Notes under the pieces: generated by a model | Told to the model about the DNA's origin: nothing | Databases searched by the model: none | Seen by the model: only the letters and a program-made list of their open reading frames with translations | Part shown: piece after piece, positions 1 to 6,210 of the stretch | Layout of the letters: each line of letters opens with the position of its first letter | Numbering within the stretch: position 1 is the stretch's first letter | Program-made: the position numbers and the translations under genes | Assembly (NCBI GenBank): GCA_030673645.1 | Contig: DAOVIO010000075.1 | Location: forward strand, 1 to 18,141 | DNA length: 18,141 nt | Reading direction: 5' to 3' | From: JAGLSB01 sp023135955 | GTDB lineage: Bacteria > Bacteroidota > Bacteroidia > Bacteroidales > GCA-2748055

Positions 1-1
1 T

Positions 2-673
2 ACGGAATTATCACCATATTTTGTTGGATCAGTTTTGGCCTCAACGCATCAGGAAGGGAGATATCCAACTCAGTATTCAAATATTTATGATCTTAAGAAT
101 TGTACAATATATTTATTTCACTTTCACAATTATGAGGAATTTATAATCATTGATTTGGTTGAAGAATTAAAAAAGGGATACCGATCAGTTGACATACCCG
201 AATTGTTTTCCAAAATAAATTTGTTGACCCCTTCAGATGGTGAAAAAATTGAATCGACCTCAGTTACAATTAGCTGGGAGGGAATGCCCGGGAGCAGTTA
301 TGAAGTGATTTATTCATCAGAAAGTGAATTTTTAGAGGCTAATTCAATAAGTCAGACATATATATCTTCAGATATAAGCAATCATTCATGGTTAATGTTT
401 TTTATGCCCGGATTATTATTTATTATTCCATGTGTAAATAGAAAGAAAAGTATTTATTTGCCAATTATAATCTTGTTTACAGGTCTTTTTAGTTTTCAAT
501 GTCAGAAAGAGCAAATTACAGATCCAGAAGTGGAAGTTATTGAGATTAAAGAAACAATTGTTAATCTTTTACCCGAGACCACATATTATTGGAAGATCAG
601 AGCCCATTCTGAAGGTCAGGATGATTTCTACAGCGAAACTATAACAAGGAATTTTATTACTGAAAAAAAATAA
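2..673 (+). CDS. C-terminal part of a linear amide C-N hydrolase / acyltransferase-like protein with an Fn3-type tail (cut by window edge)
   Basis: The reading frame is open from base 2, so the gene starts left of the window; the TTG at 35 is internal. The first ~55 visible residues (YPTQYSNIYDLKN, YLFHFHNYEEF, IDLVEELKKG) resemble the C-terminal end of the choloylglycine-hydrolase / acyl-CoA:6-aminopenicillanate acyltransferase (C45-like) superfamily, whose members cleave or transfer linear amides. The catalytic N-terminal Cys region is outside the window. An Fn3-like domain follows (LLTPSDGEKIESTSVTISW, later LLPETTYYWKIRAHSE), interrupted by two hydrophobic stretches around WLMFFMPGLLFIIPCV and SIYLPIIILFTGLFSFQC with a basic NRKK turn between them. 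The stop is TAA at 671-673. Enzyme family assignment is moderate, because only the tail is visible; the Fn3 call rests on pattern only. Substrate unknown. Confidence 0.6.
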   Translation, partial: TELSPYFVGSVLASTHQEGRYPTQYSNIYDLKNCTIYLFHFHNYEEFIIIDLVEELKKGYRSVDIPELFSKINLLTPSDGEKIESTSVTISWEGMPGSSYEVIYSSESEFLEANSISQTYISSDISNHSWLMFFMPGLLFIIPCVNRKKSIYLPIIILFTGLFSFQCQKEQITDPEVEVIEIKETIVNLLPETTYYWKIRAHSEGQDDFYSETITRNFITEKK

Positions 674-722
674 ATTCAAAAAAAATCTAAATTACCACCC
701 AAGTTAAAAACGAAATAATCCC

Positions 723-730
723 TAACTTTG
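723..730 (+). promoter_or_regulatory. possible Bacteroidota -7 box (TAACTTTG)
   Basis: TAACTTTG fits the Bacteroidota sigma-70 -7 consensus TAnnTTTG and lies 67 bases before the start at 798. No good -33 TTG is present; only GTT is seen at 703-705, 17 bases upstream. The same octamer is used in a much better promoter at 5262. Candidate promoter for the barrel plus pentapeptide pair. Confidence 0.3.
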
Positions 731-797
731 AATTAATCGTCGATATTAGAAAAAACATTGTCGACCTTACTTATTATCAATAATAAGGCATGATAAT

Positions 798-1436
798 ATG
801 CAAATGAGAAAATTAATTCTAATAGTAATTTTAAATCTCTGTTCTGTAATTATTTATAGTCAGGAAGACTCCACTTTCTCTTTTGACGAATTCTCTGTCT
901 CAATAAACAGGTCTACTGTTGGAGATTTGAATACTGAGGATAGATTTGGATTCGGTGCAGGAGCCTATCATAACTTTAGGCCAGGGAAAAGGATTAACCT
1001 TGTTTTTGGATTGGAATTCAATCGTACAAGTCAATTTAAGAAATATATGTATGCTGGACATTTCGCTAGTTCAACAAACATAACCTACATTTTTAACAGC
1101 TTCTCGATGCCTTTAAGTCTGATGATCAACTTTGGAAATAAGACAAAAGTGTTTCTGGAAACCGGTACTTATATTGATACAAATTGGGGCAACAGAAAAG
1201 GTACAATGCACACATTTTATACGAATGAGTTTCATAAGGAATATGACTTTGATGAAAAAATCAGTAATAATGGTCCAAATTTAGGAGTTTCAATTGGAAT
1301 GGGGCTAAATATCCCGGTTTCGAAATTTACCTTAATAATAAAGCCGGAAATTAAATACGGTCTTTTTGCATTGAGTATCTATGGGGATAAGGTTTATAAT
1401 CGGTATTTTCGTTTTATGATTGGGTTGAAAAAATAA
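798..1436 (+). CDS. small outer-membrane beta-barrel protein (PorT-like, 'outer membrane beta-barrel' family)
   Basis: A 212-residue exported protein. The signal peptide is MRKLILIVILNLCSVIIYSQ, with probable cleavage after Ser-Gln. The mature part consists of alternating short amphipathic strands rich in Gly, Phe, Tyr and Asn (FGFGAGAYHNFRP, RINLVFGLEFNRT, SLMINFGNKTKVFLETGTYI, GVSIGMGLNIPV, FTLIIKPEIKYGLFAL, RFMIGLKK). This is the usual pattern of an eight-stranded porin-like barrel of Bacteroidota (PF13568-like). The start may be ATG 798 or ATG 804; 804 gives a more typical MRK signal start. No enzyme motif is seen. The pentapeptide gene starts two bases after its stop, so the pair is probably co-transcribed. 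Its specific role is unknown; it could be a structural barrel or a small channel. Confidence 0.7.
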   Translation: MQMRKLILIVILNLCSVIIYSQEDSTFSFDEFSVSINRSTVGDLNTEDRFGFGAGAYHNFRPGKRINLVFGLEFNRTSQFKKYMYAGHFASSTNITYIFNSFSMPLSLMINFGNKTKVFLETGTYIDTNWGNRKGTMHTFYTNEFHKEYDFDEKISNNGPNLGVSIGMGLNIPVSKFTLIIKPEIKYGLFALSIYGDKVYNRYFRFMIGLKK

Positions 1437-1438
1437 AA

Positions 1439-2011
1439 ATGAACGAAAATTTAATTGAAAATAAAGTATTTAAGAGAACTGATTTTTCTGAGAAAGGCTT
1501 AGATAAAGGTGATTACGACAATTGTAGCTTTCTCGAGTGCAACTTTTCTGATTCAAATTTATCGAATATATGCTTCATTGAGTGTAATTTTGATAATTGC
1601 GATCTAAGTAACTGCAAGCTGAAAAATGCAACTCTGAATGATGTGAAATTTACAAATTGCAAATTATTGGGCTTGCATTTCAATGATTGTAATGATTTGA
1701 TAATATCACTCGACTTTAAAGATTGTCACTTAGATTTTTCTTCCTTCTACAAACTTAAAATAAAAGCTACACAATTTCTAAATTGTAGTCTTCAGGAAGT
1801 GGATTTTACAGAAACGGAGTTGACAAATTCAGTATTTGATAATTGTGACTTAAGCAGGGCAATATTTGAAAACTCAGGTTTAGAAAACTCAGATTTTCGT
1901 ACCGCCTACAATTACACAATCGATCCTGAAATTAATAGAATCGATAAAGCAAAATTCTCCTCATCAGGACTTTCCGGGTTATTAGATAAGTATGATATTG
2001 ATATAGAATAA
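1439..2011 (+). CDS. pentapeptide-repeat protein
   Basis: A 190-residue protein without signal peptide. It is built almost entirely of pentapeptide repeats A(D/N)LXX in a Cys-rich variant: CSFLE CNFSD SNLSN, CNFDN CDLSN CKLKN ATLND, VDFTE TELTN SVFDN CDLSR AIFEN SGLEN. The array spans roughly residues 18-160 and should fold as a right-handed quadrilateral beta helix. The C-terminal tail (DFRTAYNYTIDPEINRIDKAKF, then SGLLDKYDIDIE) is the standard ending of the Qnr/McbG-like cytosolic group. Some relatives protect DNA gyrase, but length and repeats alone do not show that here; most such proteins have no known function. The start lies two bases after the preceding stop, consistent with translational coupling. 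Repeat family certain; function unknown. Confidence 0.85.
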   Translation: MNENLIENKVFKRTDFSEKGLDKGDYDNCSFLECNFSDSNLSNICFIECNFDNCDLSNCKLKNATLNDVKFTNCKLLGLHFNDCNDLIISLDFKDCHLDFSSFYKLKIKATQFLNCSLQEVDFTETELTNSVFDNCDLSRAIFENSGLENSDFRTAYNYTIDPEINRIDKAKFSSSGLSGLLDKYDIDIE

Positions 2012-2048
2012 CTCTATATGTCATTAAAAGTTTCTCTTCAATACATAA

Positions 2049-2065
2049 TTGTTACGATTTTGTTA
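2049..2065 (+). promoter_or_regulatory. direct repeat TTGTTA-N5-TTGTTA upstream of the dsrE-like gene
   Basis: Two TTGTTA copies sit at 2049-2054 and 2060-2065 with an 11-base period, about one helical turn, roughly 80 bases before the start at 2143. This spacing is what tandem regulator sites look like, but in AT-rich DNA it may be chance. No FNR-like TTGAT-N4-ATCAA site and no convincing TAnnTTTG box were found in 2012-2142. Confidence 0.2.
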
Positions 2066-2142
2066 ATTAAAATTAAGTAGTAAGTAAAAGCTTTACATTT
2101 ATATAATATTTTCAAAATTAATTATCAACGAATCAATCAATT

Positions 2143-2559
2143 ATGAAAAAAGTAATGTTTCTTTTATTATTGGTATTCACCTTATCTAATTTGAATATGA
2201 ATGCACAGAATCTACCTGAGACTCAGAATAAGTTAGCAGTTCTTTGGACCAGTGGCGATATTGAAGTTGCCGAAAAAGTTTGCTTTATGTATACACATGC
2301 TGCGAAAAGAAATGAATGGTTTGACGAAGTGACCCTGATTATTTGGGGACCATCTGCGAAACTATTGACTGAAAGTCCTTCTCTTCAGAAGAAAGTTAAA
2401 CAAATGCAGGATGATGGTGTAGTCGTTGAGGCCTGCATTGCCTGTGCCAGTCTTTATGGTGTTGATGATGATTTGAAGGGCTTTGGTATTGATGTGAAGG
2501 GGATGGGCGTACCCTTATCCGATTATTTGAAAGATGAGTGGAAGGTTCTTACGTTTTAA
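2143..2559 (+). CDS. exported DsrE-family protein
   Basis: A 138-residue protein with a signal peptide (MKKVMFLLLLVFTLSNLNMNAQ), so it is predicted to be periplasmic, followed by a single DsrE/DsrF-like domain. The domain pattern is a first beta strand (KLAVLWTSGD), a helix (EVAEKVCFMYTHAAKRNEW), a second strand with WGP (EVTLIIWGPSAKLL), then GVVVEACIACASLYGV and a terminal GVPLSDYLKDEWKVLTF. The Cys pair C98-x-x-C101 sits where DsrE-family proteins carry the persulfide- or thiol-active cysteine; C47 is a third. DsrE proteins in sulfur metabolism relay sulfur as persulfide, but exported single-domain forms in Bacteroidota have no established role. It lies on the same strand ahead of nrfHA, separated by a gene remnant, so a link to respiratory nitrite or sulfur chemistry is only suggested by position. 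Confidence 0.75.
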   Translation: MKKVMFLLLLVFTLSNLNMNAQNLPETQNKLAVLWTSGDIEVAEKVCFMYTHAAKRNEWFDEVTLIIWGPSAKLLTESPSLQKKVKQMQDDGVVVEACIACASLYGVDDDLKGFGIDVKGMGVPLSDYLKDEWKVLTF

Positions 2560-2646
2560 ATCTATTATAGTTTTTTTAAAATTTGTATATTAGATTGATA
2601 AATACACAAGATTGTAGAACAAAACTTATTGGTGTGATTTGAATGA

Positions 2647-2976
2647 AATGATTGTCAGCAATATGGAAAATTTATCTATACTAAAGATGCATTCTTTGTA
2701 AGAGTAATACTACATTATTTTTTTCCTGCCGGAGAGAGTACTTATTTAGATGCTGATGGAAATTCAAAAGACTATGGATACTTAGGTGCAGAAATTGATA
2801 TCTGGGCAGGCTATCATATTGTACCGAAAGTTGCAAGCATAGAGTTTGGGTATTCACATATGATGCCTACTGAAAGTATGTTGGCTCTTAAAGGAATTGC
2901 AACAGACGCTAACCTGGGGTCTGGTAACTGGGCGTGGGTTATGCTAGTGATAAAACCTCAGTTCTTTTCAAAATAA
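2647..2976 (+). pseudogene. 3' remnant of an alginate-export-type outer-membrane barrel gene
   Basis: The frame from 2647 to TAA at 2974-2976 encodes about 109 residues that read as real outer-membrane barrel protein: KDAFFVRVILHYFFPAGE, GYLGAEIDIWAGYHIVP, ASIEFGYSHMMPTESM, NWAWVMLVIKPQFFSK. This resembles, from memory of the family, the C-terminal end of alginate-export (PF13372-like) barrels of Bacteroidota. The frame has no usable start: a TGA lies at 2644-2646, further stops lie upstream, and the first in-frame ATG is far inside, at YSHMM. The remaining bases 2560-2643 show no coding pattern. It is most simply the tail of a barrel gene whose 5' part was deleted. The tail itself has no internal stop, so the loss may be recent. 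Confidence 0.7.
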
Positions 2977-2998
2977 GTTTTAACCCAAAGAAACATAG

Positions 2999-3583
2999 AT
3001 GATTATGAAGTTAATTAGAAAAATAATACCCCCTGACAAATGGAAATTTCCGGTGGTAGTTGTCCTTGGGATTTTTGCAGGCTTATCTTTATATATATTC
3101 AAAATATCTAACGCAAGTTCGTATCTTTCTGATGCCCCCAGAACATGTATTAATTGCCATGTAATGGATACTCAGTATGCTACATGGTTTCATAGTTCAC
3201 ATCGGGAATCAGCTAATTGTAATGACTGTCATGTACCTCATAACAATGCATTATCTAAATATGTTTTTAAAGCAAAAGACGGTATGCGTCATGCAACGGT
3301 ATTTACCTTGCGAAATGAGCCCCAGGTTATTAGGATAAAACATGAAGGACTAAATGTAGTTCAGGAAAATTGTAAAAGATGCCATTCATTTGTTAATGAA
3401 AATATTACAACATTGAATGTTACCGGTGATAATTACTCACATGGAGAAGGGAAGCTATGTTGGGAGTGCCACAGAGAGATTCCTCATGGAACAGTTCGAA
3501 GTCTTTCTTCAACTCCTAATGCCCTTATCCCTGAACTAAATGAAGCTGTTCCGGGATGGTTAAAAAAATTAATGTCGAAATAA
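2999..3583 (+). CDS. nrfH: NrfH, tetraheme c-type quinol dehydrogenase of the nitrite reductase complex
   Basis: A 194-residue NapC/NirT-family cytochrome. One N-terminal membrane anchor (residues ~17-35, FPVVVVLGIFAGLSLYIF) is followed by a periplasmic domain with four CxxCH heme sites: CINCH (50-54), CNDCH (74-78), CKRCH (125-129) and CWECH (154-158). Met56 just after the first site (CINCHVM) matches the Met-ligated heme 1 of known NrfH. It oxidises menaquinol and passes electrons to NrfA, with which it forms a membrane-bound complex. The start may be ATG 2999 or ATG 3005 (MKLIRK). nrfA begins 13 bases after its stop. No promoter was recognised directly upstream, where the barrel remnant lies, so it may be transcribed from before the dsrE-like gene. 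Confidence 0.95.
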   Translation: MIMKLIRKIIPPDKWKFPVVVVLGIFAGLSLYIFKISNASSYLSDAPRTCINCHVMDTQYATWFHSSHRESANCNDCHVPHNNALSKYVFKAKDGMRHATVFTLRNEPQVIRIKHEGLNVVQENCKRCHSFVNENITTLNVTGDNYSHGEGKLCWECHREIPHGTVRSLSSTPNALIPELNEAVPGWLKKLMSK

Positions 3584-3596
3584 AACTATAATTATT

Positions 3597-5102
3597 ATGG
3601 AACAAGAAAAACCTAACAAAAGTTTAAGAAATTGGCTTGTATTCGTAGCAACCGTAATTGTTGTTTTTCTTTTGGGAATGCTGGCTTCCTCTGTTACTCA
3701 AAGAAGGGCGGAAGCTCAATTTACATACAAACCAATGGTGAAAATTAATGATTGGGAGCCACGGAACGAAGTCTGGGGCAAAAATTTCCCACTGGAATTT
3801 ACATCTTATTACGAAACCGCTGATACAAGTTTTGGGAGTAAATATAATGGAAATACTATGATTGACATGCTTGAAGTAGACCCAAGACTTGTTGTACTAT
3901 GGGCAGGTTATGGTTTTGCTAAGGATTATAATCAGGGAAGAGGCCATTATTATGCTGTTGAAGATATATGGAATACATTGAGAACAGGTGGCCCTACCGG
4001 ATCAGAAGACGAACCAATGCCGGCTACTTGCTGGACTTGTAAAAGTCCGGATGTTCCCAGACTAATGAATGATATTGGAGTGGCTGAATTCTATAGCGGA
4101 AAATGGTCATCAAAAGGTGGAGAAATTCATAATCCTATCGGTTGTTTAGATTGCCATAATGCGGAATCAATGGAATTACAAATATCCAGACCTGCACTAT
4201 CTGAAGCTTATGACAGAATGGGGAAAAATATTGAAGACGCAACTCATCAGGAGATGCGTTCATTAGTTTGCGCTCAATGTCATGTTGAATATTATTTTAG
4301 TAAAGACGTTGTAGAGGGAGCCCAATATTTGACTCTTCCCTGGGACAATGGCTTTTCTGTTGAACAAATGGAAGCTTATTACGATGATATTGAGTTTGCA
4401 GACTGGACACATACGCTCAGTAAAGCTCCAATGTTAAAAGCTCAGCATCCTGGATATGAAGTTTATATGACAGGTATTCATGCTGAAAGAGGTGTTTCAT
4501 GTGCCGATTGTCACATGCCTTATAATACTGTTGGTGGTCAGAAATTTACCGATCATAAAATGCAAAGTCCTTTAAATAATGTCCATAATTCTTGCCAGGT
4601 ATGTCACCGTGAGGATACTGATGAATTGATAAAGAATGTATATGACAGACAAGATAAAATAATTGAAAATAGAGATAAACTTGAAGAGTTAATTGTCAGA
4701 GCTCATGTAGAAGCTAAACTAGCATGGGAACTTGGAGCATCAGAAAATCAAATGGCTGATATTCTTCAGGATATTAGACATTCTCAGTGGCGATGGGATT
4801 ATGCCGCTGCCAGTCATGGTGGTTCATTCCATTCACCTGTTGAAACTGGCAGAGTTATTAGTACCGGAATTACAATTGCTCAGGAAGGAAGAATTAAACT
4901 TGCCAGGCTTCTTGCCAGATTGGGATACAACGAAGAAGTTGAATATCCTGATATCAGCACTAAGGCAAAAGCTCAGAAATTTATCGGATTAGATATGGTT
5001 AAACTTAACAGCGAGAAAGAAATTTTCAAGACTAATCTTTTACCTCAATGGATAAAAGAAAAAGATGAAAGAGAAGCACAATGGGAAGTTGAGTATAATT
5101 AA
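3597..5102 (+). CDS. nrfA: NrfA, pentaheme cytochrome c nitrite reductase (ammonia-forming)
   Basis: A 501-residue periplasmic enzyme that reduces nitrite to ammonium with six electrons (EC 1.7.2.2). The N-terminal hydrophobic segment (~12-32) ends in RRAEAQ and may be a cleaved signal or an anchor. The active-site heme has the diagnostic lysine-ligated motif CWTCK (145-149). The other four hemes are CLDCH (183-187), CAQCH (225-229), CADCH (302-306) and CQVCH (333-337). Likely catalytic and calcium-site residues are visible: R115 in NQGRGHYY, E231-Y232 after CAQCHV, K281/Q283 and H284 in KAQHPGYE. Length and order match the NrfA family, and all key residues are present, so it should be active. 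It is the last gene of its unit; a strong terminator follows at 5169. No ccs cytochrome c-maturation genes follow, unlike in some nrf loci, so maturation genes must lie elsewhere. Confidence 0.97.
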   Translation: MEQEKPNKSLRNWLVFVATVIVVFLLGMLASSVTQRRAEAQFTYKPMVKINDWEPRNEVWGKNFPLEFTSYYETADTSFGSKYNGNTMIDMLEVDPRLVVLWAGYGFAKDYNQGRGHYYAVEDIWNTLRTGGPTGSEDEPMPATCWTCKSPDVPRLMNDIGVAEFYSGKWSSKGGEIHNPIGCLDCHNAESMELQISRPALSEAYDRMGKNIEDATHQEMRSLVCAQCHVEYYFSKDVVEGAQYLTLPWDNGFSVEQMEAYYDDIEFADWTHTLSKAPMLKAQHPGYEVYMTGIHAERGVSCADCHMPYNTVGGQKFTDHKMQSPLNNVHNSCQVCHREDTDELIKNVYDRQDKIIENRDKLEELIVRAHVEAKLAWELGASENQMADILQDIRHSQWRWDYAAASHGGSFHSPVETGRVISTGITIAQEGRIKLARLLARLGYNEEVEYPDISTKAKAQKFIGLDMVKLNSEKEIFKTNLLPQWIKEKDEREAQWEVEYN

Positions 5103-5168
5103 AGAATTTGGATTCAATTTATTGTAGGTGCATTTTTTATTCATAACTATAGTTTAATAAATAGAAGG

Positions 5169-5199
5169 GATGCAGCTGAATTAGCTGCATCTTTTTTTT
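5169..5199 (+). terminator. intrinsic terminator after nrfA
   Basis: A perfect 9-bp stem, GATGCAGCT (5169-5177) with AGCTGCATC (5183-5191), a 5-base loop GAATT and a run of eight T (5192-5199). It lies 67 bases past the nrfA stop and separates the nrf unit from the TetR unit. Confidence 0.9.
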
Positions 5200-5238
5200 G
5201 TAGAAATTTCAATAAAGAAATAAAAATTTGTAAAATAA

Positions 5239-5269
5239 TTTGGAGGTTAGTTAATAAACACTAACTTTG
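5239..5269 (+). promoter_or_regulatory. Bacteroidota-type promoter of the small membrane protein - tetR unit
   Basis: A TTTGG -33 element at 5239-5243 is followed, 19 bases after its TTG, by TAACTTTG at 5262-5269, a full match to TAnnTTTG. The predicted transcription start is near 5275-5280, about 20 bases before the ATG at 5298. The inverted repeat at 5246-5265 fills the spacer and overlaps the -7 box. Confidence 0.65.
5246..5265. promoter_or_regulatory. candidate TetR operator, site 1 (GTTAGT-N8-ACTAAC)
   Basis: Perfect 6-bp inverted arms GTTAGT (5246-5251) and ACTAAC (5260-5265) around an 8-base spacer, placed between the -33 and -7 boxes and overlapping the latter by four bases. This is the classical position for an autorepressor. 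A near-identical site with the same spacer lies at 6182-6201 before the permease gene. That the neighbouring TetR protein binds both is inference. Confidence 0.5.
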
Positions 5270-5297
5270 TCAGGAATTAATTTAAAATTCCTTGATT

Positions 5298-5519
5298 ATG
5301 ATGAAAACAATTAAAATACTAGGTATTGTTCGCCATGCTATTCTTTTGTTACTTGTAGTAACGTCAGTGCCATTGCTAAGACATTATATATTAGAAAAGC
5401 CACATCATGAGAATATTGTACAACTACATATAGTACTTGGAATATTATTAGTTTTGTTGTCAATTACAGGAACGATTCTGACAAAAAGAGCGAGGAAATT
5501 ACAAACTTTAAAGGATTAA
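5298..5519 (+). CDS. small two-helix membrane protein, function unknown
   Basis: A 73-residue protein (MMKTIKILGIV...). Two hydrophobic helices, approximately residues 8-24 (GIVRHAILLLLVVTSVP) and 40-58 (LHIVLGILLVLLSITGT), are joined by a short polar loop with HYILEKPHHEN, and the C-terminus is basic (KRARK). I chose ATG 5298 (5301 is equally possible); the open frame extends to a TTG at 5292, which is a less likely start. Histidines occur at the beginning of both helices and in the loop; heme or metal binding is conceivable but unproven. No family recognised. The tetR gene starts two bases after its stop, so the two are almost certainly one transcription unit, perhaps with translational coupling. 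It may be an accessory of the transport system or a membrane partner of the regulator. Confidence 0.65.
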   Translation: MMKTIKILGIVRHAILLLLVVTSVPLLRHYILEKPHHENIVQLHIVLGILLVLLSITGTILTKRARKLQTLKD

Positions 5520-5521
5520 AG

Positions 5522-6100
5522 ATGCAAACAGAGCGACAAAAGGAAATAGTAGAAGCTGCATTGGAGCTTATCTCTGGGAAGGGGATACAGAATTTTACAA
5601 TTAAAAATCTATCAAAAAAAATAGGTATTACAGAACCTGCTATTTACAGACACTTTGAAAATAAGATACACATTCTGGTTACTATACTCGATCAATTGAT
5701 AAAAAATACAGGATCGATATTTGAAAATGAATTAAAGGAGGATAGTAAAGCCATTGATAAACTTGAGCATATTTTTTCAAAACATTTTGAAACATTTTCA
5801 AATACACCTGCTCTTGTATCTGTTATATTTTCTGAGGAAATATTCCGGAATGAACCTAAATTAATTGAGAAGGTTATGGAGGTAATGGATAAAAATGATA
5901 CTATTATTACAAGCATAATAGTTTCAGGGCAGAAAAGCAACGAGATTCGCACAGATACAGATGCTAAACATTTATCTATTATGGTAATGGGAATCCTTCG
6001 GCTTTTTGTAAAGAAATGGCAATTCTCATCTTATTCTTTTAGCCTTCAGGAAGAAGGAAAAAAACTTTTTGAATCAATAAGATTATTAATCATAAAATAA
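5522..6100 (+). CDS. TetR/AcrR-family transcriptional regulator
   Basis: A 192-residue cytosolic repressor-type protein. Residues 1-50 form the TetR DNA-binding domain: RQKEIVEAALELISGKGIQ, then the helix-turn-helix TIKNLSKKIGITEPAIYRHF (26-45) followed by ENK, nearly the family consensus. Residues ~55-190 are an all-helical ligand-binding and dimerisation domain with no recognisable ligand signature. It sits two bases after the small membrane protein gene and directly ahead of the MMPL/RND permease gene, as is usual for local regulators of efflux or lipid transport. The inverted repeat at 5246 on its own promoter and the similar one at 6182 before the permease make autoregulation plus control of the permease operon likely. 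The inducer is unknown; a hydrophobic ligand would fit the family and context. Confidence 0.9.
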   Translation: MQTERQKEIVEAALELISGKGIQNFTIKNLSKKIGITEPAIYRHFENKIHILVTILDQLIKNTGSIFENELKEDSKAIDKLEHIFSKHFETFSNTPALVSVIFSEEIFRNEPKLIEKVMEVMDKNDTIITSIIVSGQKSNEIRTDTDAKHLSIMVMGILRLFVKKWQFSSYSFSLQEEGKKLFESIRLLIIK

Positions 6101-6135
6101 GCAATACCTATTCAAAGAGTATAAATTCAAATTTT

Positions 6136-6170
6136 AAAACTCACTATATAAAATGAAAGTGAGTTTTTTT
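6136..6170 (+). terminator. intrinsic terminator after tetR
   Basis: A 10-bp A/T-capped stem, AAAACTCACT (6136-6145) with AGTGAGTTTT (6158-6167), a 12-base loop, and the T run continuing to 6170. It should at least partly end the small protein - tetR transcript and so separate it from the permease, which then needs its own promoter or read-through. Confidence 0.7.
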
Positions 6171-6181
6171 AGCAGATTATA

Positions 6182-6201
6182 GTTAGTGAATATTAATTAA
6201 C
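6182..6201. promoter_or_regulatory. candidate TetR operator, site 2 (GTTAGT-N8-ATTAAC)
   Basis: GTTAGT (6182-6187), an 8-base spacer, then ATTAAC (6196-6201): the same layout as the site at 5246, with one mismatch in the right arm. It lies between the terminator and the permease start at 6211. No clear TAnnTTTG box was found here (TATAGTTA at 6178 is poor), so the promoter is unlocated. Confidence 0.45.
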
Positions 6202-6210
6202 AAAAATAAT

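Noticed and set aside
1439..2011. Qnr-type fluoroquinolone resistance protein
   Set aside because: Pentapeptide repeats alone do not show gyrase protection, and no diagnostic Qnr loop pattern was recognised; annotated only by repeat family.
4732..4992. 86-residue + strand frame
   Set aside because: Lies wholly inside nrfA in another frame, with no independent coding pattern.
3597..5102. Sulfite-reducing or octaheme cytochrome instead of NrfA
   Set aside because: Exactly five heme motifs, the CxxCK active-site heme and the NrfA catalytic residues are present.
5692..5952. Antisense frames inside tetR, the permease, the barrel, the lipoprotein, the hydrolase and the peptidase
   Set aside because: All overlap well-supported genes on the opposite strand or in another frame and show no domain, signal peptide or start context of their own.
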